From positions 1 through 55,859 of the forward strand of contig CAIWWH010000043.1 of assembly GCA_903916385.1 (NCBI GenBank): a stretch of 55,859 nucleotides of DNA. Reading direction: 5' to 3'. Each line of letters begins with the position of its first letter. Position 1 is the stretch's first letter. The position numbers were made by a program, and so were the translations under genes. Below are positions 1-9,777 of this stretch, piece by piece. The stretch comes from an uncultured Actinomycetes bacterium (GTDB taxonomy: Bacteria; Actinomycetota; Actinomycetes; Nanopelagicales; Nanopelagicaceae). The notes under the pieces were generated by a model. It had not been told where the DNA came from, made no database searches, and was given only the letters and a program-made list of their open reading frames with translations.

Positions 1-1
1 C

Positions 2-580
2 CCGCTCATCATCATCGCCTTCGGGGTTTTCCTCTTAAAAGAGAGGATGCGCCGCTTGCAATGGATCTCGGTGGCTATCGCTTCCCTTGGAGTGATTGTC
101 TTGGCGATTGACTACGGAAGACCCCCATGGATCGCAATTGCACTCGCCACCTCGTGGGGTAGTTACGGTCTAGTTAAAAAACAGCTGGGCTTAGGAGCTT
201 TAGAGGGCCTGGCAATTGAAACCACCCTCTCTCTGATCCCGTATGGTGGCTATCTCATCTGGCTCACTCACAATGGGACCGGTCAGTTTGGACACAAGAT
301 CGGTCTTACGACCCTGCTCATCTTGGCAGGGGTTGTAACTGCAATTCCTCTTTTGATGTTTAATGGCTCAACAAATCGTTTGAAATTTACAATTATTGGG
401 TTGTTGCAATACATCACTCCCACAGTGCAATTTCTTATCGGAGTTTTGGTTAGACACGAAGCGATGACCACCGGACGTTGGTTGGGATTCTTGATTGTGT
501 GGGGTGCGCTCTTCACGCTTGGTTACGACCTCGTTAAATCAGGAAGTTCTGGTGATAATAGTTTCGCAGAGTTCGACTAA
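2..580 (+). CDS. rarD: RarD/EamA-family transporter, C-terminal part (5' truncated by window edge)
   Basis: Open frame from nt 2 (PLIIIAFGVFLLKERM...), hydrophobic EamA-like helices, ending QYITPTVQFLIGVL...RWLGFLIVWGAL as in RarD. Confidence 0.8.
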   Translation, partial: PLIIIAFGVFLLKERMRRLQWISVAIASLGVIVLAIDYGRPPWIAIALATSWGSYGLVKKQLGLGALEGLAIETTLSLIPYGGYLIWLTHNGTGQFGHKIGLTTLLILAGVVTAIPLLMFNGSTNRLKFTIIGLLQYITPTVQFLIGVLVRHEAMTTGRWLGFLIVWGALFTLGYDLVKSGSSGDNSFAEFD

Positions 581-1525
581 AGCTCGCTTTGCGGCCCCAT
601 CGGGCAGGCTCTTCAACTCTAATTGAGCTTCATCGGCATATTTGTGTAGCAATTTTCTGGATGCCACCATTGCGGCGTGAGTGCGGAGCTTCTTCAGAGT
701 CTCTGCGACGATCGTCTCATCCGTGATCGGTGCAGAAAGAATTGTTATTAGCTCTTGATCGGCGGGATCGTCTGACTCTAAGACGAAGAGCGTTACCAAG
801 GTCGGAACACCTTCGCGAAGATCTGTACCAGGCGTCTTTCCACTCTCGTTGGATTCAGAGGCGATATCAATAACGTCATCTGCCAGCTGAAATACAACCC
901 CGATCTTCTCGCCAAAACGCGTCAAAGATTCAACGACTTCAGGAGTTGCTCCAGAGAGTAGCGCTCCAAAACGAGCCGAAGTAGCAATGAGGGAGCCCGT
1001 CTTATCGGCTACAACGTTGAGGTAGTGATCTAGCATCGATAGGCCAACGGTTGAACCTTGCGTCTCGGTAATCTGCCCGATGACGAGTCGCTCAAAAGTA
1101 CGAGCCTGCAGCCGCACCGCTTCAGGCCCCAAGTCAGCCAAGAGGTCTGATGCTTTTGCAAAAAGGTAGTCACCGGTGAGAATTGCCACGGTGTTGTTCC
1201 AACGCGCGTTTGCGCTTTCAACGCCGCGCCGCAGTGGCGCTTCATCCATCACATCGTCGTGGTAGAGGGTTGCAAGGTGGGTTAGTTCGCAGACCACCGC
1301 CGCTTCAATAATCTCTGGTCGTTTTGGATCGCCAAATTGGGCGGCAAGTAAGGCGAGCAATGGTCGCAGCCGCTTGCCTCCGGCCTCCACCAGATGCCTC
1401 GAGGTTTCAATAACAAGGGGGTAATCGCCTTGAATCTGTTTGCGAAGTAGATCCTCCACACGCTTCATATCGGAGCGGATAGAGAGTTCCAGCTTTACAT
1501 CAAGATGCGGAATTCCAAATGCCAT
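539..1525 (-). CDS. Polyprenyl (hepta/octa/nonaprenyl) diphosphate synthase
   Basis: Two Asp-rich motifs: LYHDDVMDEAPLRRG and FQLADDVIDIASE; beside menaquinone genes. Confidence 0.93.
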   Translation of the reverse strand: MAFGIPHLDVKLELSIRSDMKRVEDLLRKQIQGDYPLVIETSRHLVEAGGKRLRPLLALLAAQFGDPKRPEIIEAAVVCELTHLATLYHDDVMDEAPLRRGVESANARWNNTVAILTGDYLFAKASDLLADLGPEAVRLQARTFERLVIGQITETQGSTVGLSMLDHYLNVVADKTGSLIATSARFGALLSGATPEVVESLTRFGEKIGVVFQLADDVIDIASESNESGKTPGTDLREGVPTLVTLFVLESDDPADQELITILSAPITDETIVAETLKKLRTHAAMVASRKLLHKYADEAQLELKSLPDGAAKRALVELCETIITRTS

Positions 1526-1531
1526 AAATTA

Positions 1532-2230
1532 CTACGCAGCCTTGAAGGCGATGTGGACCGCGACGATTCCAAAGGTGAAATTCTGCCAAGCAACAGTTTC
1601 CCAACCTGCGCTCTTGATCTTCTCAGCTAATTGCTCTTGAGTCGGCCAGGCTTGGATTGATTGAGCAAGATAGATGTAGGCATCGGGATTTGAAGATAAT
1701 TTGCGCGCCAACTTTGGAAGAAGGTTCATGAGGTACTTCATATAAATCGTGCGGAACAATTTATTGGTTGGGTGCGAAAACTCAACTACGACCAACCGTC
1801 CACCTGGCTTGGTGACACGCAAGGCCTCTTGCAAAGCCTTATGAACGTCATTTGTGTTACGCAATCCAAATGAGATTGTCGTGACATCAAATTCATCCGA
1901 AGTAAATGGAAGATTTAGCGCATCGGCCAAAGTAAAGGGGAGATCTGGGTGACGCTTCTTGCCGGCATCCAACATCCCTTGCGAGAAGTCGGCCGGGATA
2001 ACAGCTGCACCAGCATCGGCAAGAGGGCGGCTCGAAGAGCCAGTACCTGCTGCGATATCGAGGATCTTCATTCCGGCCTTTGGCGCAATTATGGCTGTCG
2101 CCTTGCGACGCCACGCCTTGGTCTGACCGAGGCTCAGAAGATCGTTCATGAAGTCGTAGCGCTTAGCGACGCCATCGAACATGGAGGCGACCTCTTCAGG
2201 CTCCTTATTGAGATCTGCTGACTTACTCAC
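1532..2230 (-). CDS. menG: Demethylmenaquinone methyltransferase
   Basis: MFDGVAKRYDFMNDLLSLGQTKAWRR and SAM motif ILDIAAGTGSSS; UbiE/MenG family. Confidence 0.93.
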   Translation of the reverse strand: MSKSADLNKEPEEVASMFDGVAKRYDFMNDLLSLGQTKAWRRKATAIIAPKAGMKILDIAAGTGSSSRPLADAGAAVIPADFSQGMLDAGKKRHPDLPFTLADALNLPFTSDEFDVTTISFGLRNTNDVHKALQEALRVTKPGGRLVVVEFSHPTNKLFRTIYMKYLMNLLPKLARKLSSNPDAYIYLAQSIQAWPTQEQLAEKIKSAGWETVAWQNFTFGIVAVHIAFKAA

Positions 2231-2316
2231 GCGTACATTCTTGCGATAGTAGGCTGGTAAAACAACTTCAAACCAGACTCACGCGGGTGTATGGTGCAGG
2301 CTCGAAGGAGAACCAA

Positions 2317-2898
2317 ATGTCGATTTCATCAACCGCAACGCTGCGCGGTGCCTTAATTGCTCGTAGCACCATGGCCACCAAGATTGCACTCGTTGCTGGA
2401 GGCGCCGCCTTTCTTGCACTGATGGCGCAAATCTCGATTGCAGTGCCCGGTTCACCAGTGCCCGTCACAGGACAGACGCTCGGTGCGCTCTTGCTGGGAA
2501 GCGCTTACGGAGCATCACTTGGTTTCACAACATTTGCTACCTATCTGATCGTTGGCTTCTTAGGAGCACCAGTATTTGCTTCCGGGGCGCATGGACTCTC
2601 CCGAATTACCGGAGCTACGGGTGGTTATCTCGTCGGAATGTTATTAGCGTCACTTATCACCGGTTACTTGGCAGGTCGCAAGTGGGATCAGAAGATTGCA
2701 ACCGTTATTCCCACGATGCTCTTCGGCGACGTCATCATCTTTGCGGCTGGCCTCATCTGGCTCCACCACTCCATCCACGCCAATTGGGCCACAACCTACA
2801 AGCTGGGTTTCTCTCCCTTTATCCTCGGCGAAGTGATCAAGATCGCAATCGCTAGTACCACCATGCCGACGCTTTGGCGTTTTGTGCCAAAAGAATAA
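2317..2898 (+). CDS. bioY: Biotin transporter BioY (S component)
   Basis: ISIAVPGSPVPVTGQTLGALLLGSAYGASLG...GAPVFASGAHGL; AAGGAG 6 nt upstream of ATG at 2317, so start moved from 2287. Confidence 0.9.
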   Translation: MSISSTATLRGALIARSTMATKIALVAGGAAFLALMAQISIAVPGSPVPVTGQTLGALLLGSAYGASLGFTTFATYLIVGFLGAPVFASGAHGLSRITGATGGYLVGMLLASLITGYLAGRKWDQKIATVIPTMLFGDVIIFAAGLIWLHHSIHANWATTYKLGFSPFILGEVIKIAIASTTMPTLWRFVPKE

Positions 2899-2917
2899 AG
2901 GTACTTAACTTACGCCT

Positions 2918-4144
2918 ATGGCGTTGCGCATCACCACCGAATTACTCGGGGATCATCCTCGCCTCAGTGAGATTACAACTCACCTACCCCTAAGTGCGAG
3001 TTGGATTCGCGGAGCCGACGGGTTCATTGCATTTGGGAAATATAAGAGCCATACGGTGCAAGGTAAGAAGCGCTTCGCCGAAGCCTCCGCCTGGTGGCAG
3101 AACGAACTCTCGCAATTAGAAATCAAGAACAATGTGCATGGCGTCGGAACTGGTCCAATCGTCTTCACCTCCTTCTCATTCTCCGAGGATCAACCCTCGC
3201 TCCTAGTAATTCCTGAAATTGTTGTTGTTCAGAAAAATGGAAAGTCGTGGATCACCTGGATCGGCGACAGACAGCCTGAGTTAAGCGCGCGAGTGATTCC
3301 TAGCATCGGATTAAGTTTGGAGTGGAAGAACGGCGCACTCACAGATAGTGCGTGGTCGGGTGCGGTCGAAGAATCCGTCTCTCGAATAAAAGCTGGCGAA
3401 CTCGAAAAAGTTGTACTCGCCCGTGATCTCATCGCTAAGTCTGACAAAGTTATAACACCAGCAGCTCTCATTCAATCGCTCGAAAGTGAGTATCCATCTA
3501 CCTGGCTCTTCCTCGTGGAAAACCTCATCGGTGCCACTCCAGAACTGCTCGTGCGTTTAAGTAAATCTCTTGTCACTTCAAGAGTTCTCGCAGGAACGAT
3601 TCGCCGTACCGGTGATGAAGAGCGCGACTTTGCACTAGCAGGCTCTCTCGCTAAATCTTCTAAGGATCTTGAGGAGCACGAATACGCCGTGCGCTCCGTA
3701 GCGCAAGCCTTGGAGCCTTTCGCCTCCTCAACCAACATTCCAGATGCACCTTTCGTCTTGCACCTGCCAAATGTTATGCACCTTGCAACAGATGTCACCG
3801 GGGTTATAAATGACACGGCATCAAAGGTAGATATCTTTAAGTTAGTCGCCGCTTTGCATCCATCAGCTGCTGTCTGCGGAACTCCTACGGATGCGGCACG
3901 AGAACTCATCACCGAACTCGAGTCCATGAACCGCGGAAGATATGCCGGACCCGTCGGCTGGGTAGATGCCCATGGAGATGGCGAGATGGGAATTGCACTG
4001 CGCTGCGGCGAGATTGGTGACGATCAACTTTCAATTCGACTCTTTGCAGGTTGCGGAATCGTTGCGGGCTCTAGCGCGCAGGAGGAGTTAGCGGAGAGTC
4101 AGGCTAAATTGCTTCCGATGCGCAGCGCGCTAACCAGACTCTGA
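2918..4144 (+). CDS. menF: Isochorismate synthase
   Basis: Chorismate-binding signatures: ELEKVVLARDL, LHPSAAVCGTPTDAA, AGCGIVAGSSAQEE; in men locus. Confidence 0.9.
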   Translation: MALRITTELLGDHPRLSEITTHLPLSASWIRGADGFIAFGKYKSHTVQGKKRFAEASAWWQNELSQLEIKNNVHGVGTGPIVFTSFSFSEDQPSLLVIPEIVVVQKNGKSWITWIGDRQPELSARVIPSIGLSLEWKNGALTDSAWSGAVEESVSRIKAGELEKVVLARDLIAKSDKVITPAALIQSLESEYPSTWLFLVENLIGATPELLVRLSKSLVTSRVLAGTIRRTGDEERDFALAGSLAKSSKDLEEHEYAVRSVAQALEPFASSTNIPDAPFVLHLPNVMHLATDVTGVINDTASKVDIFKLVAALHPSAAVCGTPTDAARELITELESMNRGRYAGPVGWVDAHGDGEMGIALRCGEIGDDQLSIRLFAGCGIVAGSSAQEELAESQAKLLPMRSALTRL

Positions 4145-5664
4145 GTAACTTTTTTTAAGGAGGCCGCATTGGTCTCCCGATCCGGCACTTCCACCACTAT
4201 AAAATTTAAACCCGGTGATTGATGGACGATTGAGTGGAGCAGATCGGTCCTGTTCTTCACCTTCGTAACGCTCCCACCAAATCCTTGAATTACCCGTTCT
4301 AAATCCAAGTTATGTGGAGTAGCGAATATCTTCTCAAACCCCTCTACTCCTGATTGCGGTAAGGTATTGAAGATCCCCCCACCGTTATTATCGATAACAA
4401 AGAGCGTCAAGTTTGCAGAGGTCGGGTTAGCCAGCGCAGAGATATCGTGGAGAAATGTGATATCTCCGAGGATGGCATATGAGCGCTCGAACTTTTCTGC
4501 GATTCCAAATGCTGTTGCAATACTTCCATCGATCCCAGCTAAACCTCGATTGGCAAAGGTGTGAATCCCGCTTCGCGGTACCGCAAAAGCTTCAATGTCG
4601 CGGACCGGACGACTGCTGCCGATAAAGAGCGCCGAGCCCTCGGGTAGGGCAGCTGAAATTGAGGCAACCGCTGATTGTTCAGACCAATCAAGGTGGAGTA
4701 CATCACGGGCTTGGGTAGAGATCGCTCTCCATCTATCGAGCCAGACCGAGTCTTTTTCGCAGTATCCATCAGGGAAGTTTGCAAATACTTTGGAAGCGCT
4801 GCGATCCGTATCAACGGTCAGAGTTCGGGGATCGATCACCACGACCTCTTCGCACTCCTTTATAAAAGTGTTGATGCTCCGTGAAAGAGTGGTGCGGCCA
4901 ACTACGACAATTTGATCGGGTCGCAACGTCGCACGCATCTCGGGATCGGTCAGAAGTAGCGAAGCGTGGGCAATCGCTTCTGGAAAGGAGAGTGGATCTT
5001 CGGCTATCAGAGGCCAACCTAATGAGTCAGCAAAGAGAGAGATCGCTAGCGGATCGAAACCGGCTCGATCATGTCCAACAATCAGTAGACCACGCCGAGC
5101 TGGTGAGAAGAGTTCTTGAGTATTGGAGAGTTCTAACTCCAGAGTTTTCGGTGTCAACCCAGCCAACCAATCGCTGCGATCATCACCGAGTAGTGGCTCA
5201 TCAAATTGAATATTGAGATGGGCTGGCCCACCTCTCAACATTTCGGAAACGTTTATGACCGAGGCGATATCGACGGTTTCAATTGGTGCAAGTAACCCGA
5301 CTTGTAAGGTCGTCTGATTAGCTCCCGTTCGTCGTAGGTGTGCAGGACGATCCGCGGTTAAGAAGAGCAATTTATTCGCGGAGTGGTAGGCCTCGAGTGC
5401 GGCCGGATGGTAGTTAGCGACTGCAGTTCCGCTTGTACAGATCACAGCGACGTAAGCATCGGATGCCTTACTCAAGCCCAGTGCAAAGAAGGCGGCCCCC
5501 CGCTCATCAATTCGCACATGGAGATTAATAAGCCCCGCTTGCTCTGCTTCATAAAGAGCAATAGATAACGGAGCGTTACGTGACCCGGGAGAGAGCACAA
5601 AGTCTGCCACTCCTGCCTCAATTAACTGGCGAACAATATTGCGAGCAAGGGCCGTTGAATTCAT
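4099..5664 (-). CDS. menD: 2-succinyl-5-enolpyruvyl-6-hydroxy-3-cyclohexene-1-carboxylate synthase
   Basis: ThDP enzyme: VLSPGSRNAPLSIAL, DERGAAFFALGLSKA, ILGDITFLHDISAL. Confidence 0.95.
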   Translation of the reverse strand: MNSTALARNIVRQLIEAGVADFVLSPGSRNAPLSIALYEAEQAGLINLHVRIDERGAAFFALGLSKASDAYVAVICTSGTAVANYHPAALEAYHSANKLLFLTADRPAHLRRTGANQTTLQVGLLAPIETVDIASVINVSEMLRGGPAHLNIQFDEPLLGDDRSDWLAGLTPKTLELELSNTQELFSPARRGLLIVGHDRAGFDPLAISLFADSLGWPLIAEDPLSFPEAIAHASLLLTDPEMRATLRPDQIVVVGRTTLSRSINTFIKECEEVVVIDPRTLTVDTDRSASKVFANFPDGYCEKDSVWLDRWRAISTQARDVLHLDWSEQSAVASISAALPEGSALFIGSSRPVRDIEAFAVPRSGIHTFANRGLAGIDGSIATAFGIAEKFERSYAILGDITFLHDISALANPTSANLTLFVIDNNGGGIFNTLPQSGVEGFEKIFATPHNLDLERVIQGFGGSVTKVKNRTDLLHSIVHQSPGLNFIVVEVPDRETNAASLKKVTQSLVSALRIGSNLA

Positions 5665-6620
5665 TAACCCTGCCCCTCCATTAATTCCAGCACTCTTAGG
5701 ATACGTTGCTTCCAGAATGCGGTGCGCTCCGGAGTAGCGAGGTACCTCTCAAAACCAACTGGCTCGCGGCGCTCTACCTCAAGGTAGCCATCTGAAACCA
5801 TGGCCGTGGGGGTAGATGTATCACTTTCGAGCAGTGCGACAGTCCCGAGGCCGCAGGCATAGTTAAATTCCGAGAATGAGGCTGCGAGTGCAAGCCCGTG
5901 CGAAATCCCTACTCCGGTCTCAAGTGCACTGGAAATGACAACTGGGAGCCCCACCTGTTCGGCAATAGTGTGTGCCGCGGCGAATCCACCGACCGGCTGC
6001 CACTTCACGATGGCGATATCCGCGTAGTTCGAGAATGAAGAAAATTCTGCACTCAAGTTCTTGCGAATAGATTCATCGACCGCGATGGGGATTGCAATGT
6101 CGCTCTTGATTTCTGCGAGATCGCTAAGCGATATGCAGGGCTGTTCTACATAATCAAAGACCTTCCCAAAGCGAAGGTGGTACTCGAGCAGGTTAGTGCG
6201 CGCCTGTTCAGCACTCCATCCACCATTAATATCGAGGCGAATCCGCATCTCGGCGTTGAGGTTGAGAACCTCGTCAACGAGCAACGCGCCCTTCTCGAAG
6301 TCATCAACCTTTATCTTTACCGTTGTGCTTCCAGGAAAATGCGAGAGGATCTCTCGAACATGAGTCGGTTCGACCATGGGGAGCGTCGCATTGATTGCAA
6401 CGCGATTTCGAAACAACTTTGGCCAAGGGGCATTGGCGGCTTCTTGCGCAGCGCGCATCCAAGTAGCGGCCTCGTGATCGTCGTACTCCAAAAAAGGACT
6501 AAATTCGCTCCACCCTTGCGCTCCGCGAAAAAGAGCCACCTCGCGAGTAGTGATACCGCGAAACTTATTGCGCAGCGGTATCGCAAGAACCAGAAGATCC
6601 GGACAGTACTCGTCTAACAT
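5664..6620 (-). CDS. menC: o-succinylbenzoate synthase
   Basis: Enolase-superfamily: TVKIKVDD, RLDINGGWS, AVDESIR; overlaps menD stop. Confidence 0.9.
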   Translation of the reverse strand: MLDEYCPDLLVLAIPLRNKFRGITTREVALFRGAQGWSEFSPFLEYDDHEAATWMRAAQEAANAPWPKLFRNRVAINATLPMVEPTHVREILSHFPGSTTVKIKVDDFEKGALLVDEVLNLNAEMRIRLDINGGWSAEQARTNLLEYHLRFGKVFDYVEQPCISLSDLAEIKSDIAIPIAVDESIRKNLSAEFSSFSNYADIAIVKWQPVGGFAAAHTIAEQVGLPVVISSALETGVGISHGLALAASFSEFNYACGLGTVALLESDTSTPTAMVSDGYLEVERREPVGFERYLATPERTAFWKQRILRVLELMEGQG

Positions 6621-6622
6621 TG

Positions 6623-7501
6623 TTAGGGGCGGCGTGGAAATTTATTGAAATCGGGTTCGCGCTTCTCCTTGTAGGCATCGCGACCCTCTTGACCTTCTGC
6701 AGTTAGGTAGAAGAGCAGCGTTGCATCACCCGCAAGTTGTTGCACACCGGCAAGACCATCGTCGGCTGCATTGAGTCCGGCTTTCAAGAGGCGCAGCGCC
6801 ATAGGTGAGTGACGTAGCATCTCGCGGCACCAGGAAACGGTTTCGGCCTCTAGCTCCGCAATCGGGACTACGGTGTTGACTAGTCCCATATCCAGCGCCT
6901 CCTGCGCATCATATTGGCGACAGAGGAACCAGATCTCGCGCGCCTTCTTCTGACCAATGTGCGCAGCGAGAAGCCCGGCACCATATCCGCCGTCAAAGGA
7001 GCCGACCATAGGTCCTGTCTGACCAAATTTTGCATTGTCGGCAGCAATCGTGATGTCACAAACGACATGTAGTACGTGCCCCCCGCCTACTGCCCAACCT
7101 GCAACCATCGCAACGACGGGCTTTGGTAAGCGGCGAATTTGAATCTGTAAGTCAAGAACGTTGAGGCGACCGATACCCTTCTTGCCGAGAGCATCGCTTC
7201 CGATATATCCGTCATCGCCGCGGACGTTAATGTCACCGCCAGAGCAGAAAGCTTCACTGCCGGCTCCGGTGAAGATAATTACCCCGACGGACTCGTCATC
7301 GCGCGCCAATTCAAAGGCCTCTTGCAGCTCACTGAGTGTTTCAGGACGAAAGGCGTTTCGAACTTCGGGGCGGTTGATGGTGATCTTGGCTATGCCATCG
7401 CCAACCTGATAAATAATGTCCTTAAATTCTTCGCCGCCGGCACCGACCTGCCAATCAGGAATTACTCGGCTCCCGACTTCACGCTTAAACGGCTTACTCA
7501 C
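6623..7501 (-). CDS. menB: 1,4-dihydroxy-2-naphthoyl-CoA synthase
   Basis: Crotonase fold: [47 protein letters not shown]. Confidence 0.96.
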   Translation of the reverse strand: MSKPFKREVGSRVIPDWQVGAGGEEFKDIIYQVGDGIAKITINRPEVRNAFRPETLSELQEAFELARDDESVGVIIFTGAGSEAFCSGGDINVRGDDGYIGSDALGKKGIGRLNVLDLQIQIRRLPKPVVAMVAGWAVGGGHVLHVVCDITIAADNAKFGQTGPMVGSFDGGYGAGLLAAHIGQKKAREIWFLCRQYDAQEALDMGLVNTVVPIAELEAETVSWCREMLRHSPMALRLLKAGLNAADDGLAGVQQLAGDATLLFYLTAEGQEGRDAYKEKREPDFNKFPRRP

Positions 7502-7580
7502 ACAATCTCCTTATGGTCCCGGCTCTGCGTTGCTATTTCACTTCCAGTATTTCGTCCCAAGCAGATAGCCTACGGGGGCT

Positions 7581-8636
7581 ATGGTAAATAAGTCACCGCG
7601 AGAGCTATTAGAAGTTCCCTCTGCGTGGTCTATCCCACAAGTTATGGACTCCCTCGCCACTTCGTTAAGTGGAGAAGGGCCAGCCTTGGCCTTTGCTCCC
7701 TCCCGATTTAACTCCGTCCCAGAGAATGTGGCGGTTGTTATACCAACGAGCGGCTCTACGGGAGCACCCAAAGAGGTCGCCCTCTCTGCTACCGCCCTGC
7801 GCGCGAGCGCCAAAGCTTCCAACAATTACATGAGGGCAGAGGCTGGTGATTCCTGGTCGCTACTACTTCCAACCAATCACATCGCCGGAGTGAATGTTCT
7901 TGTTCGTGCATTGGAGCTAGGTTCCAAAATAGTTGAATCTGATTATCAGTTCACAGCAATCGTCCCTACCCAACTCTTCCGCGCTCTCAAAGAGGGAGGC
8001 GAACTCTTAGCAAATTTGCAGAACGCCAAGGCAGTCTTGGTTGGAGGCGCTGCTACTCAAGAGGAACTTTTAGAGAGAGCTGCGGCTGCGAAGATTAAAG
8101 TCGTGACCACTTATGGCATGTCTGAGATGAGTGGCGGATGCGTGTATGACGGCTACCCTCTACAAGGCGTGGAAGTTGATACACGTGAAGATGGCCGGAT
8201 TGCACTTCGAGGAGCGATGCAAGCTGAGTGCTACCTAGGGGTTGCCGAACCGCTAGCCGACGCAGATGGCTGGTTCTTAACGAGTGACGCGGGAGCTCTC
8301 GCAGACGGAAAATTAGTAATCACCGGCCGCATTGATGATCAGATTATTTCCGGTGGTGAGAAGATCTCTTTAAGCGCCATCGACTCCTTCCTCAATGCAA
8401 ATCTGGAGAGCGAATATATGAGTTGTGCGATTCCCAGCGTGGAATGGGGTCAACAACTCTGCTTGGCTAGTTCTAGCCGGATTGACGAGAGCGCAATCTC
8501 GGAATTGCTGCGCGAGAGATTCGGGAGACATGCGGTACCCAAATTATTCTTAAGTGAAATCGAACTGCCTCGCGCATCTATCGAGAAGGCAGATAGGAAG
8601 AGATTGGCCCAAATGTTTGAGAGAATACGGCCATGA
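7581..8636 (+). CDS. menE: O-succinylbenzoate-CoA ligase (short actinobacterial-type, 351 aa)
   Basis: AMP-binding motif VIPTSGSTGAPKEV, YGMSEMSGGCVYDG, GRIDDQIISGGEKIS. Confidence 0.88.
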   Translation: MVNKSPRELLEVPSAWSIPQVMDSLATSLSGEGPALAFAPSRFNSVPENVAVVIPTSGSTGAPKEVALSATALRASAKASNNYMRAEAGDSWSLLLPTNHIAGVNVLVRALELGSKIVESDYQFTAIVPTQLFRALKEGGELLANLQNAKAVLVGGAATQEELLERAAAAKIKVVTTYGMSEMSGGCVYDGYPLQGVEVDTREDGRIALRGAMQAECYLGVAEPLADADGWFLTSDAGALADGKLVITGRIDDQIISGGEKISLSAIDSFLNANLESEYMSCAIPSVEWGQQLCLASSSRIDESAISELLRERFGRHAVPKLFLSEIELPRASIEKADRKRLAQMFERIRP

Positions 8637-9502
8637 ATCAGAAGAATATCTGGGTGGCTGGTGCGCGCCCGCGTACTCTTCCTGCTGCAATCTCTCCAGT
8701 TCTTGTTGGAACGGCTCTTATCCGGCGCGATCATCATTCGATCAACTACCTCAATGCAATTCTTGCGCTCTTGGTGAGCCTCCTGCTGCAGGTCGCAGTC
8801 AATTACTCCAATGACTACAGCGACGGCATTCGAGGGACAGATGACAATCGCGTTGGTCCAGTTCGTTTGGTGGCCAGCGGTCTCGCCAGCGCCAAAGCGG
8901 TAAAGCGCGCTGCCTTTCTTTGCTTCGCAGCGGCTGGAGTGCTCGGGATTATCCTTTCGATCCGTGTCTCCTGGTGGCTAGTCCTTGTCGGTGCGATAAG
9001 CATTCTGGCTGCGTGGACCTATACCGGTGGAAAGAAGCCCTATGGTTATTCGGGATTCGGTGAACTTTCGGTCTTCATCTTCTTTGGAGTTGTGGCAACT
9101 GTTGGAAGTTTCGTCGTGCAATCCCATCGCATCACATGGCAGAGCTTTTTAGTCTCGATTCCGGTTGGGGCGCTCTCGTGTTCACTCCTTGCCATCAACA
9201 ATCTGCGCGACCTTCCAAAGGATTCACTCGTTAGCAAGCGCACTCTGGCGGTTCGTCTTGGAGATAAGCGTGCGCGTCAGATGTTTATTGGGCTACTTGT
9301 TCTCGCCCACGGCGCGGCGCTTTTAGCAGCCCTCATCACACCCTGGACGTTGGTCACTGCAGCTTTTATTCCCTTCACACTGCAGATCGTCAAAGGGATT
9401 CGCGCTGGGGCGCAAGGTAGAGAGTTGATCCCGATGTTGGGGCAGATCGGCAAGTTGCAACTCTTGCTTTCGCTCTCGCTGGCAATCGCACTCCTGATTT
9501 AG
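8633..9502 (+). CDS. menA: 1,4-dihydroxy-2-naphthoate polyprenyltransferase
   Basis: UbiA family: ARPRTLPAAISPVLVG, NYSNDYSDGIRGTDDNRVGP; ATGA overlap with menE. Confidence 0.94.
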   Translation: MNQKNIWVAGARPRTLPAAISPVLVGTALIRRDHHSINYLNAILALLVSLLLQVAVNYSNDYSDGIRGTDDNRVGPVRLVASGLASAKAVKRAAFLCFAAAGVLGIILSIRVSWWLVLVGAISILAAWTYTGGKKPYGYSGFGELSVFIFFGVVATVGSFVVQSHRITWQSFLVSIPVGALSCSLLAINNLRDLPKDSLVSKRTLAVRLGDKRARQMFIGLLVLAHGAALLAALITPWTLVTAAFIPFTLQIVKGIRAGAQGRELIPMLGQIGKLQLLLSLSLAIALLI

Positions 9503-9519
9503 CGAGTAAACTCAAACCC

Positions 9520-9774
9520 ATGTTGGATGTGCTAATTGTTCTCGGTGGCCTTGCTTTATGGCTTTTTGGCCTTATCGATTGCGCGCGCACCGATCAAGAT
9601 CGCGTCCGTAACCTGCCTAAGTGGGCTTGGCTCATCATCATTATCTTCTTCGGCTCACTCGGAGCAATCGCTTGGCTAGCAGTAGGGCGTCCAAAAACTT
9701 CATCTGGTCCACGCATGCGCCCAGGTCGGATCATTCCGCCCGATGACAATCCGGAGTTCCTAAAACAGATTTAA
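9520..9774 (+). CDS. Small membrane protein with PLD-nuclease N-terminal-like (PLDc_N) domain
   Basis: LWLFGLIDCARTDQDRVRNLPKWAWLIIIIFFGSLGAIAWLAVGRP. Confidence 0.75.
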   Translation: MLDVLIVLGGLALWLFGLIDCARTDQDRVRNLPKWAWLIIIIFFGSLGAIAWLAVGRPKTSSGPRMRPGRIIPPDDNPEFLKQI

Positions 9775-9777
9775 ATC

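Noticed and set aside
2231-2316. Biotin-responsive operator (BioQ/BirA type) upstream of bioY
   Set aside because: No convincing palindrome; only a 4-bp TGGT...ACCA pairing.
3472-3927. 151-aa minus ORF inside menF (and similar ORFs such as 24494..24961, 51329..51784, 35549..35944)
   Set aside because: Ser/Arg-rich shadow frames opposite well-supported genes; no domain or start-site support.
6177-6617. 146-aa + strand ORF antisense to menC
   Set aside because: Composition and lack of motifs indicate a shadow frame; menC on the opposite strand is clear.
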